Below are positions 1-9,584 of a DNA stretch of 38,464 bases, one piece after another. Location: contig QANT01008454.1 of assembly GCA_003254885.1 (NCBI GenBank), positions 1-38,464 on the forward strand, read 5' to 3'. How positions within the stretch are numbered: position 1 is the stretch's first letter; the number at the start of each line of letters is the position of its first letter. The translations under genes were made by a program, and so were the position numbers. This DNA comes from Purshia tridentata (Eukaryota > Streptophyta > Magnoliopsida > Rosales > Rosaceae). Below the pieces are notes generated by a model. It did not search any database. It was not told the origin of the DNA and saw only the letters and a list, made by a program, of their open reading frames with translations.

Positions 1-174
1 ACTTGAGTGAATTTGGTGAATTGGGATAAATGGTGCGGTGAACCGTGTTGAACTAGATAGCACGGAATACCAAATAACTAGTAAATTTGGTGTAAAGAAT
101 ATTAATTTAACAAAGTAGCGTAGAGGATAATTTTTGAGTTTTCTAAAATGCACTTTTGGCCTTTGCTTAACATA
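1..174. other. intergenic edge sequence
   Basis: This is AT-rich sequence with no recognisable gene or RNA. The short minus-strand ORF that starts near 323 runs through the adjacent MITE and is not credible as a gene. Confidence 0.5.
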
Positions 175-464
175 GGGATTGTTTGGCATTGTTTTTTAGT
201 AGCGCTTTTATTTAGTAGTGCTTTTGTTAGAAGCGGTTTTGCAAAGAAGCATATATAAATTTTTATAAAAATTCTAAGTGGTTCATGCAAAAGCATTTGA
301 AGTGCTTCTTGATGAAAGCACATGTCAAGTGCTTCTTAAAAAATCTCTTAAAAGCACTTTTATAACTTAAAAACACTTATATATATTTTTGTTAAACGCT
401 ACTAAAAGCGCTTTTATTAATCTGAAAGTGTTTTTGACAATTCTAAAAATACTGCCAAACGGGT
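175..464. mobile_element. MITE-like element, copy 1
   Basis: The ends are inverted copies of each other: the left end reads GGGATTGTTTGGCATTGTTT, and the right end, reverse-complemented, reads ACCCGTTTGGCAGTATTTTT. The interior holds further inverted AGTAGCGCTTTTA / GCTACTAAAAGCGCTTTTA motifs. A related element sits at 33837-34202. I could not identify a clean target-site duplication, so the superfamily is not assigned. It carries no coding capacity. Confidence 0.6.
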
Positions 465-1100
465 CTTTATTTAGCTAGGTGTTTTTTAGACCAAATTTTT
501 TAGTTATTAGACTCTACAATCTAATGGACCTATTTTAGTAGACTTCAAAGTCTTTAGGACTTTCAACGTAGCATTTGTATAATTTGAATTTAAGTCTTGA
601 AAAAAATTATTTCCAAACGTGAGCCGCACCGCTCTTTTTCTTGCTCGCTTGTCTTGTTCAATATAATCCAATACTAAACAAGTTCAATCCAATATAATTC
701 AAGCTAATTTGACAAATTATGTATAGCCAAGAAACCCATTAAAAAGTGAATAAGTCTGAAAAAAAGTGAATATGTGTTGTGTTGAGATCTTGCATCCCTA
801 CTAAAATCTCATATCAACTCACATTTTGACTCAATCTCACTATAACACCACTTGTGCATGTAAATATCTCCTCTCTTTTTTTGAAGAGGGTGAAAAATTA
901 AAATGCTCCCAAACTTTACCTTGGATATGAGTTATAATGGACTGAGTGGTGTCAGATGGGTGGTCCGTGGTCCAGAACGACCAGTTGTAACTGGCAACGT
1001 GATGAAAATCACAGCATCGTCATTTAACTTTCACACCACTAGCCTTTGTTGGATGGGATGAGTATAATCGTCATGTATTCTCATCTTATTGGCTCAGGAC
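465..1100. other. intergenic, upstream of MIR530
   Basis: No gene is visible. The right part (about 900-1100) is the distal promoter of the MIR530 locus. It contains repeated TGGTCCGTGGTCC-like words near 960, but nothing else I can name. Confidence 0.4.
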
Positions 1101-1108
1101 TCAAATCC

Positions 1109-1136
1109 CACGTGCCTCCCTCCTTACCATCACGTG
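1109..1136 (+). promoter_or_regulatory. two G-box motifs (CACGTG) upstream of MIR530
   Basis: Two perfect CACGTG hexamers lie at 1109-1114 and 1131-1136, 22 bp apart start to start. They are about 50 to 80 bp upstream of the TATA box at 1186-1195. G-boxes are bound by bHLH (including PIF) and bZIP factors. The rice MIR530 promoter is reported to be activated through G-boxes by a PIF-like protein. That this holds here is inference. Confidence 0.65.
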
Positions 1137-1185
1137 GTCTGTGGTCTCAACGTACTAGTATATATTTGACTACTTTGATTGATGC

Positions 1186-1195
1186 CTATATAAAC
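1186..1195 (+). promoter_or_regulatory. TATA box of the MIR530 primary transcript
   Basis: CTATATAAAC matches the plant TATA consensus. It lies about 150 bp upstream of the miRNA stem, which predicts a transcription start near 1220. The start is inferred from spacing only. Confidence 0.6.
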
Positions 1196-1332
1196 AAGTC
1201 TATATTTATATCCCAATCTCAGAGTCACAGACACATTAATTCAGCGAGCAAAATCGTGTCTTTTCTGGGTCTCCCATTACAAAATCTATAGGGATTGTAT
1301 AATATTTCATCTTTGATTTGATGGCCTAGACG

Positions 1333-1498
1333 GTTTCATTTATCTGCATTTGCACCTGCACCTCTTTGGTGTATTCTGGTTTTCTCAGTGCCTATCACAT
1401 GCAGTGAGTATGTTAAGCAAAGCTAAAATCATAGCTTGCTTTATATGATGAACTCAGGGATCGATAGGTGCAAGTGTAACTGCAGACAAATGCCTTCT
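1333..1498 (+). ncRNA. MIR530: MIR530 microRNA precursor hairpin
   Basis: The 5' arm contains TGCATTTGCACCTGCACC, the plant miR530 sequence as I know it. The 21-nt mature form would span 1345-1365. The 3' arm at 1466-1486 (AGGTGCAAGTGTAACTGCAG and one more base) pairs with it almost completely and forms the expected star strand with a 2-nt 3' overhang. Pairing continues below the duplex: CATTTATCTGCA against TGCAGACAAATG. The loop between the arms is about 100 nt. The known targets in rice and poplar are PLUS3-domain and zinc-knuckle transcripts. In rice, miR530 limits grain and panicle size. No coding ORF competes with the hairpin. The locus has its own TATA box and G-boxes upstream and a strong 5' splice site 36 nt downstream. 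Identity is strong; expression cannot be seen from sequence. Confidence 0.88.
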
Positions 1499-1533
1499 TG
1501 GTTCTTTACCAGCTCCCCCCAAGTTCTCAAAAG

Positions 1534-2219
1534 GTAAGAGCTAGCTCCCTATTTATTCAAGTTAAATTCTGCTGATTTCTGTAAATCTTGCTGTATAATT
1601 TTTGGTATTTATAGCTCTGAATGGTTATGATTCATAACCATATAATACTCTTTTGTTGTCTTTTTTTATTGGCTGGAAAGGTATTGTTTTCAAGATACCC
1701 TTTTGTGTTTTGTCCATCTGATGAAATGTGAGACTTCTTATTGGACTGAAGCAAGTTCTCAAAAAGTGCTTTTTCTTTTCCATTCTGAATGGTTTCAGTG
1801 TCTTGATTGCTTACTATATATGAAGTTTGACAAAATTAAAAAAGAAGCTAAAATGCCGAATTGTCAAAAAAGAAGCTGAATTACAAGCTGATCGAAATGC
1901 TTCTGGTTTCTAGTTCAAATGCTGCCTAGAAATTAATTAGCCTTTACTTGCGGTTGTCTCATTAAAAATGATCCTCATAACAACCAAAAATTCATATGAA
2001 ATTTTTTCTTTTTAAACATTTAAACAAGATGATGATAGTTTTAGGTTGTTTCTATGTCTTTGATCATATATAGTGTGAGAGTGTGTTTCCTTGTCCCTTC
2101 TTGTTTGGTAAAAAGAATCATGTTAACCATGAGCTTATGCACATATTGAAATTAGGCACTTGTTCAAACCTAAAACCTTGTGCAGTTTCACTTTCAATGC
2201 TTGTGCTTCCAATTTCCAG
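1534..2219 (+). other. probable intron of the MIR530 primary transcript
   Basis: A near-consensus 5' splice site, AAG|GTAAGA, lies at 1533/1534 just after the hairpin. A plausible acceptor, pyrimidine-rich and ending TTTCCAG, lies at 2213-2219. This would place the hairpin in exon 1. Other acceptors, such as TGCAG near 2184, are possible. The intron is inferred, not proven. Confidence 0.4.
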
Positions 2220-3060
2220 AGAGTAATCAATGCGCCAGTCATATTTGGTTGAGGGTCTTGTCACCTAAACCAATTAAGTTAAACTTTTATGAGGTAAATT
2301 TGTGATGCTTCAAGATTTAAGTACACATTCACCCTCACTTTATTGCATGATATTTATGGGGGACTATAGATAAAATATGCATTATTGACTTCCAGAAAAT
2401 ATGTACTAAAGCTTAAAAACACTATAGTATGGTTGTTTCTATATGGGAACGAACACTGGAAGTATATGATATTTGAACTCAGTTATAAGTAATACATATA
2501 TATATTATCATATCCAAAATCTTGCTCAATAAATCTGTATCTGCAATTTCTGAAATATTTGCTAGACAATTGCTTCAAATTTTATCTGTAGTTCCAATAT
2601 ATACATCAAGTTTCAAGGACCTGTAAAATGAGTTGACAGATCCACATGGTTCATGGTTACAGTTAAGATGAGAGTTCAATTTCCTTACACTCATGGCTTC
2701 TAACATTGCCCATCTCTTTTTGTTTTTGGGATGAATGGCTTGTGTTAGTATCCTATATATTCTTTTTCTTTTTTGGCCATGAACTACTTACAATTACAGA
2801 AACAAAAACAATTAAAACACACCAAAAATTAGAAAAAGGGAGACGGCTTCTTCAAGAACAAGAAAGGGAAAGAAGGCTTGTATATATAGAGATGAATTGT
2901 TTGAATTGGCTCACAGTGCACTGGGCTAATTGTCTTGTAAAATGGCTTCTCATTCATGGTGTATTAATTTTGGTTTGTTTGTATAGGTTTAGTTTCATAA
3001 TAATTTGTATCTTGTCTTGTAACCCTCTTTTTGAATTTTGATGTTAATAAAATTTCCTAC
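2220..3060 (+). other. possible 3' exon of the MIR530 transcript, or intergenic
   Basis: This stretch has no convincing protein gene. An AATAAA poly(A) signal lies at 3046-3051 and is followed by an A-rich tract. The ORF at 2706-3041 is low-complexity and hydrophobic with no recognisable domain. The stretch may be the end of the miRNA primary transcript. Confidence 0.25.
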
Positions 3061-3419
3061 CCACCAAATTAAAAAAAAAGAAAGAGAGGAAGCAATTATG
3101 ATTCATGTAACAATTGATGATCAATAGATTTGGCCTTTTCTTTTGTATATAGTACTAATCATTGCATGCAGTACTACGTACAATACTGCTTCTGGCAGTC
3201 ACTTATGTGAGTTTGTACTGCTGAGCCAACTACTAGCTTTGATGTTAAGATTTTATTTTTGACCAACTTGCTACTCAGTCCAAAGATAAATAGCCGTGTA
3301 TATTATGATCATGAAAACTTTTAGTCTATTTATTTTCACATAATTTATACTTTAGTCATGGTCTTTTTAATTTTGATAATTTCGATAGTATAGTTTTGTA
3401 TACTTTAGTCCAAAGATAG

Positions 3420-3578
3420 TATAGTTTTGTATTTCTAATAAAATAACAATTAAGTTTAAATTATTAACTTGGGTTAAATTATTGAAGAAAATAATGACAT
3501 AGAATAGGCAATTTAAACATCTTAAATAGCACAAAACTAGATCCAATTGTTATTGTATTAGAAGTACATAACTGAAAT
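3420..3578. repeat. AT-rich inverted repeat, possible MITE core
   Basis: The left arm, about 3420-3450 (TTTGTATTTCTAATAAAATA), is the imperfect reverse complement of about 3548-3578 (arm length about 30 bp). The outer boundaries and a target-site duplication are unclear. The neighbouring AT-rich sequence from 3061 to 4374 holds nothing else I recognise. Confidence 0.4.
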
Positions 3579-4374
3579 TATAAAAGTAAAATAACATACC
3601 AAAGTTTAAACTTTGCGAAAATACAAGACCAAAAATGTTATTTGGCTAAATATTTGATATTTTCCGGGTGGTGCGGATTTTGTTGTTATTATTAAATTGA
3701 GTTCAGATTTTTTCATTTGTAGGGTATAGCGTTTTAAATTGTCCATTCCAATTTGTACCCATATCATGGGGATCATGATTTACAGAACCCTTTCTGAAAA
3801 ACCTAATCAGTTTAAAAGTTTCCAATAGAAAAGTCAAGAGTTTACATACTCCTCCTTTCTAAATTAATAAAACTACACTGTTTCTAATAATAATTTCAAT
3901 CTCTACCTCTATGATGTATCCAATCTCTCAATACACACCCATCTCATGTATGTACCAATCAAGCAGAAACTCTTATAGCATTAAACATTTCTAATATCTA
4001 CATGCAAGCATGAGAGTGAATGCAGCAGGATACCATCAATCATTTGGACGACTCCAAGAATCGGAGAAATTAATTTGAATAAACATGAACAAATATGAAC
4101 AAACTTTCTATGACTTTCTTGGATTGTATATGAAAATAAATTTATAACTTGGACAAGTTTATATTGACTCTCAGGTTACCTTTTTAACCCGCTTCACCTC
4201 AAAAAATTATTAAGAATATCTAATACACCATCACATGGTGTAATCAATCAAATATATAAATATATTATTGGATGATATATTTATATTAGTAAAGTATAGT
4301 ATTATTAAAATTCACCTATATTATAACACGTTGAATTGGTTATACTATGTAGTAGTATATTAGTTACGTGTAAT

Positions 4375-4535
4375 AATTTATAATATAGACGTTTAGGCTC
4401 ATATGGGTCTTTTGGGGCTGACAATTGGGCTTCCATCCCTTTTGAAGCTGGCATGTCATGATGGAACCGAGCACGACGTCGTTTAGGTGAATCTCAGACG
4501 GCATCGTATAAACTGATAAACCCCAGTTCCATCAT
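4375..4535. repeat. promoter duplication, distal copy
   Basis: This block is nearly identical to 4687-4852 in the same orientation, about 312 bp apart. It includes a site II element TGGGCT at 4426-4431 and the palindromic core ACGACGTCG. Differences between the copies are scattered substitutions and a small insertion in the proximal copy, so the duplication is not brand new. It lies upstream of the BUD20/ZNF593-like gene. Confidence 0.85.
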
Positions 4536-4686
4536 ACATATCATTAGTTTTAGGATAATATTACACATTTTAAAAATATTTTAAAAACATCTGGATAATA
4601 TTTTTAGACCTTAGTCAAAAATAAAAAAGTATTAAAGTGTTAATTTAAGAGAAGAGAAAAAATTGGATCAGCCTATAAATCACCCT

Positions 4687-4852
4687 AATTTATAATATAG
4701 ACGTGTAGGCCCATATGGATCTATTGGGGCTGACAATTGGGCTTCCATCCCTCTTGAAGCTGGCACGTCATGATGGAACCGAGCACGACGTCGTTTGGGT
4801 GAATCTCAGACGGCACCGCATCGTATAAACTGATAAACCCCAGTTCCATCAT
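4687..4852. repeat. promoter duplication, proximal copy
   Basis: This is the second copy of the 4375-4535 block. It contains TGGGCT at 4738-4743 and GGCCCA at 4708-4713, both site II (TGGGCY) elements, and ends about 80 bp before the start codon. It differs from the distal copy by a small insertion near 4817 and a dozen or so substitutions. Confidence 0.85.
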
Positions 4853-4867
4853 CCCTCTTTATCTTTC

Positions 4868-4875
4868 TAGGGTTT
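4868..4875 (-). promoter_or_regulatory. telo box in the zinc-finger gene leader
   Basis: TAGGGTTT on the plus strand is a telo box (AAACCCTA) on the minus strand, about 58 bp before the ATG. It sits in a small palindrome, GGGTTTTCAAAACCC. Telo box plus site II is a known promoter signature of plant ribosomal-protein and ribosome-biogenesis genes. That fits the product of the gene downstream. Confidence 0.6.
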
Positions 4876-4932
4876 TCAAAACCCAACGAATCCCCAATTC
4901 GCGACGCAGAAAAAAATTCAGAGCCAAGAAAA

Positions 4933-5675
4933 ATGGGAGGCAAGTGTCCACATAGAAGGGTTAAGAAAAGAAGATACTCTCACAAGACTTTTCGCCGCTC
5001 CAAATTCGAAGTCAAGGGTGACGATATGGTCTATGAGGGTCTGAAGAAGGCAGAGGAGGAGGAGACGAAGCCCTCGCCTCTTGATGAAGATCTCCCTGGG
5101 ATGGGCCAATACTACTGCCTACACTGCGAGTATGCTTTCAATTTTTTATTTTTTATTTTTAGTTTCTAATGCAAAATTTTATGTGGCTTTTTGTTTTTAT
5201 TTCACGTTTGATGCTAAGTTTGGTTGCTGAGGAAATATTAGAAAAGAAACGGCTTTGTAATTCATATAAAATACCAGTTTTTATGATTGTATCAGCTTGT
5301 GTTTGCTCCTTTTGGGTATGCTTTGTTTTTAGTTTCTAATGAAGTTATATGTGGGTCTGTGTTTTTTCTTCACTCTATTTGATGCTCTGTTTGGTTGCTG
5401 AGAAGATATTACCGGCAGCTTTGCAATTCATTAATAGTACTAGTTTGTGTTAGCTGGGTATGTTCGTTTTGTTAAAGTAAAGCAATGTGATGTTATTCTG
5501 AAATTGCAGCCGATACTTTGCTAATGCGACGGTGAGGGATGATCATTTCAAAACTAAGCGGCACAAGAAGCGCATAAAGCTCATGATGGGGGATAAACCA
5601 CACACCCAACTGGACGCTGATTTAGCTGCTGGAATGGGTATGCCAGACAATGGTCCCAAGCTTATGTCTTTTTGA
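4933..5675 (+). CDS. C2H2 zinc-finger protein, BUD20/ZNF593 family (pre-60S factor)
   Basis: The gene has two exons, 4933-5129 and 5510-5675, giving 120 residues. The intron is GT-AG (GTATGC...TTGCAG) and the phases join correctly, with the GA|C codon split. The protein starts MGGKCPHRRVKKRR, a basic N-terminus. A short acidic stretch (about 40-55) follows. Then comes one C2H2 finger of the ZNF593/JAZ type: C-x2-C in YYCLHCDRYF, then two histidines in DDHFKTKRH. The tail ends GMPDNGPKLMSF. In yeast, Bud20 is a shuttling factor that joins pre-60S particles in the nucleus and leaves with them. The plant member is expected to do the same in nucleolus and cytoplasm. The promoter carries a telo box and duplicated site II elements, consistent with this role. 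Length and motif order match the family. The start is the first ATG in a good context (AAAAATGGG). Confidence 0.9.
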
Positions 5676-6013
5676 GCTTTCTGTTTATGCTTTCCTTGTA
5701 GCTGAAGATACATGATATATTCTGTTGTAAGAATGGTCTATCCATAAAGATAGTTGTTACTTGTTAGTGAAATACAAGTGCGATTATACATCAAATTTGT
5801 TCTTGGTTTTCTCTATGGCATGTTATTTATTGATTTCTTTTAGTTTTGTTTTGATAATGATCCTTTCTCTGAAGTTTGGTATGAGATTTTGTTTCCAGAG
5901 AAGAATTATCTTCTTCTTTTCATTTTTGTGCACCATTTATGTTTACCTGATAATAATGCATTAGTACTTAGGTTAAACGTGTAATTTTGGGTCTGCATTG
6001 ATTTGAATTTCGC

Positions 6014-6075
6014 ATAGAATATATGGCTGCAAAAGGGATTTACAATATAGAATATATGGTTGCAAAAGGGATTCA
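6014..6075. repeat. 33-bp tandem duplication
   Basis: ATAGAATATATGGCTGCAAA begins at 6014 and recurs with one change at 6047. The unit is 33 bp in two copies. No function is evident. Confidence 0.7.
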
Positions 6076-7163
6076 TATGCTTTCTGGACTTCAAGCTTTT
6101 TACATTTTCACCAAACAATAGAAGTAACCGTGGGCCCACAAATCTCCACTTACAGCAGCCAAATCATAGAACTCCACTCAAAGTAGGAGAAGTACTACTA
6201 GACTACAGTGACCAGCAATGGGAACTAGAAGTTTTGAAGGGAGATAGCAGCATATTTTAGGTTCTGTGATTACAGGGATTGTGCTTTTGAGCATTTTGTC
6301 GTTTCCTAAGTCCAAGTTATGAATGGGAAATAGAGTAATATACTAAGTAGAGGATCAAAACTTCCCTAGGGCGTCTCTTACAATACAGATCTTTTCCTTT
6401 TGAGGTATAGGTTGGCCCTCAACCAATGGAATATACCAGTGTAGGTGTTGTGGATTTGCAAGTTTCTATTGCATCTGCAATTAGACAATAAGATGGCTAC
6501 TGCCAGTCCTTTAATTAAGATTCCCGATTACCCTATTATGATATGCTAATACTGCTGCTCTGTATACCCCCCGTTTGCGGCCATTGTAAAATGATTGTAA
6601 TGCGCATTACAGAATGGAGTTTGAGAATCGACAGAAATCATCTTTTGCATTTTTAATACTAACTGAAATCTGTATTCTTTATTGTTGCGATGTACAATTT
6701 TACACTATCATTCAAGCCCTGCCCATCCCCAAGGTAAATCCTTTATACTCCATTTTTCGGTTTCTCTTGCTCTAAAACCTTTAGGGTTATGCTATGGGAG
6801 CAAAGTGCTGTTAGTTATATTTATGGACTCACTCAATCTTGATTTCTTGGGTACAAAGGGTTGGGCCATACCATTAAAGGAGGGCCCGAAGCCCAACTCT
6901 GAACTGACTTGAGGGTCGTTAACCAATCGGTGGGTCGGATCAACTCGGTCCACTGACAAAATATTAGTCCACCATTCTAGACGCAGGGTTGGTCTATAAT
7001 CCATCCTTATATCGAGTAGATGTTGAAATTTCTATGCTATCTTTAAAATAAAATAATAATAAAAAACAATGAAAAAAGATCAAATAACACCATAATTAGT
7101 TTCATCATTATATCTAAGCAGAATATCTGCAAGCCAGTTAGGGCATGAATCCAAACCTAGCCA

Positions 7164-7243
7164 GTGCATGAGCCACTTTTTTTTTTTTTTTTTTTNNNNT
7201 TTTTTTTTTTTTTTTTTTTTGGGCAAGAGTGCATGAGCCACTT
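7164..7243. repeat. poly-T insertion flanked by a 15-bp direct repeat, with N gap
   Basis: GTGCATGAGCCACTT occurs at 7164-7178 and again at 7229-7243. Between them lie a T run, NNNN (7196-7199), another T run and GGGCAAGA. Read on the minus strand this is TCTTGCCC followed by poly(A), flanked by a target-site duplication. That is the form of a very 5'-truncated retroposed copy. An assembly overlap at the gap is an alternative. Confidence 0.5.
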
Positions 7244-9584
7244 GAATATACAGTTTAGGTATAAATTTGATACTGATTCATTCACTATATTCTAAGATTT
7301 CGAACTACAACATTTCTTCCTGTATGACGTTGAAGAATGGATGCATATATTTTACGGTTTTTTTTTTTTTCATCATTTAATTTTATTCTTAGAAGAGTAC
7401 TTTAGGGTGTAAATCATCAATCAAGACATGTTCTTCAGTTTTAACTTTCATAGTTTTGAGCTCATGTTTGTCAGTTGAGTTTTAAGTTTTAATTCCCGAA
7501 CTCAAAAGTTAAAAGCTAAAATATAACTTTGAACGATAATTTTATAATCTACAATGTTAAACCTTGTCAAAAAATAGCCTAAAAAATAGAAAAACATCAT
7601 AAAAAAGCTCACGTCCGCTCTTAATGTCTCTTTCGTAATATATATAAAGATAATCTTCTGGTAAAATAAAATATGAGATGAGTGGCTTTAATTAATCCAA
7701 CTTTGGTTACAATCCATAAGACTTTGCCCGAGCAGAGGCACATCTTCAATTATTTTGTTCGAGTAGTTGTTTTTGTGAAGTTCGATCTGAGCAAACAAGC
7801 ATTCTATAATGCGGGATTAATGTAAGATTTGAGTGAGTTTTTGAACATTCCTGACTATGAAGATTCAGTGAGTATTGGTGCAATATCAACAGTCACAATT
7901 TGTATTTGATCTCGCATCTACATCCCTTATTAGAGAATGCCTCGCCAAACACATACCCTTTCTTTAATTTTATAGCAAGCTTTGAGTTTGATTTCTGATG
8001 AAGAAAGTAATTGAACTAAATTTAAGTGTGGAGGGGTTTAGGGTAAGAGAGTTATAGCTGTTCTGTGTTCTATCCATGCAGCCCAAAAATAGACAAAATA
8101 AAGAAAAAATTGAAATGAGTATACAAGGGCTCAAATTCTGTGTCCAATGTCCATAGTTGCACCTTTTGTCTGTGTGAGTGTGTCCTTTAGTCTGAACCCT
8201 TTCACTTTCTATTCACGAACGAAGTATCGCATGTTGCAGCGTGAAGAGGGTAATCATATGTTTCAGGCATTCCTGTCTCTTCCATTTATTTGTTTGTCAC
8301 TTTTGCCATTTCTGTAGCAGACAAGGAGTTGAAATTTGCAGTCAGTAACAGCAATGTTTCATTCCCACTAGCCCAAAAACTGAAAAGCAAAATGATTTAA
8401 GTAAATAAATCAACAAAAGAAGAAGGCTTTAGACTCCAAACCAAAGATGAAGGGTCACAAGATGGGCCACTACCATCAAGCCCGTCTCTGCTAGGCCACT
8501 CATATGATATCCTTATAGTTCTTGGGGACAAAGAGATTAGGTGTGTCCCACTAGGCACACATTGAGAGCACCCATATATCAAACACCACAATCTTTCTGT
8601 CATTTTCTAATGCCATTATATCCTCTTTTCTCAAGGGATTGCCCACTAGCAGTCACCGTTTTTTGAAGTATTAATTTCCCTCCACCCTCTTGGATCTTTC
8701 AGTCTTTGTCCAATTTCATCTTTAAACTCATGCACATGGGCAACCACACAATGAGAAGGAAACTCTCAATAATGATGTCCCCCACAAGCTCTATCACATA
8801 TACATGCATACCCTGCTGAGATCAAGAATGGAGGATTTTCACTTTGCCGTGGACCAATTATGTTAAAAGCTGAGAAGGTGACATAAAAGCTAATCAAAAG
8901 CCTAACATGACATTCATCCCAGGTCTACATCTGAGGCCATTATGCCCATTTGCCATGCGATTAGTGTCGGAGAGTGATGGAGTTCTAACACTGCTTTTTA
9001 TCCCAATCATACCCAAATTGCAAGGCTGCTGTGCTGATCATTGTAGTGACTTATGTGAATTTCTACTGGATTCCAGACACGATTGAAGTTGACAATTAAA
9101 TTTGCATACATATGGGTTTTCTTGCAGTCATCAATTTGCAAGGGTAGGCATGGCATTAAGTTACAAGTGCCTACCCACCATCTGTCACTAGTCTTATCAT
9201 TGATTGGACCAAGTCGGGAGAATAGCTTTATATACCTAATCAGTCTTTCACCTAAAAAGTTTTTAAACTTTTGAGATTACAATGGTAGTCTTGACACCAT
9301 CTATTGTTTAAAACATTCGGCACCATATTATGATTATTTGTTTAAAGCATTGGTGAAACTGAAGGAGGGTGTAATATTATCTATTTCAATTTCAAGGCAA
9401 GTATTGGTCATTATCATTGTCTTCAAAGATTCATTCAGGTAGAACATATGGTAAAAATAGCGGCTAAAAAGGAAGATAATACACATAATATACCAAAACA
9501 TGAAAGCAAAAACAAAAACAAAAGCCCAAAAAATCAGAAGGGGTATATGGGCTATACTCCTCTTTACTGGTATGTGGCTTCACC

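Larger units (their letters stand above)
5676..9584. other. intergenic between the zinc-finger gene and the ABCB1 3' end
   Basis: This is about 3.9 kb without a recognisable gene. It holds the 3' UTR of the zinc-finger gene at the left, a 33-bp tandem repeat (6014-6075), and an N gap in a poly-T tract (7196-7199). The ABCB1 3' UTR lies at the right. Short ORFs in this stretch lack domains or homology I can recognise. Confidence 0.5.

Noticed and set aside
1046..1291. 81-codon ORF upstream of the MIR530 hairpin
   Set aside because: It covers the G-boxes and TATA box, so most of it would not be transcribed with the miRNA. No recognisable domain.
2706..3041. 111-codon hydrophobic ORF
   Set aside because: Low-complexity, T-rich composition and no family resemblance; it ends at a poly(A)-like tract.
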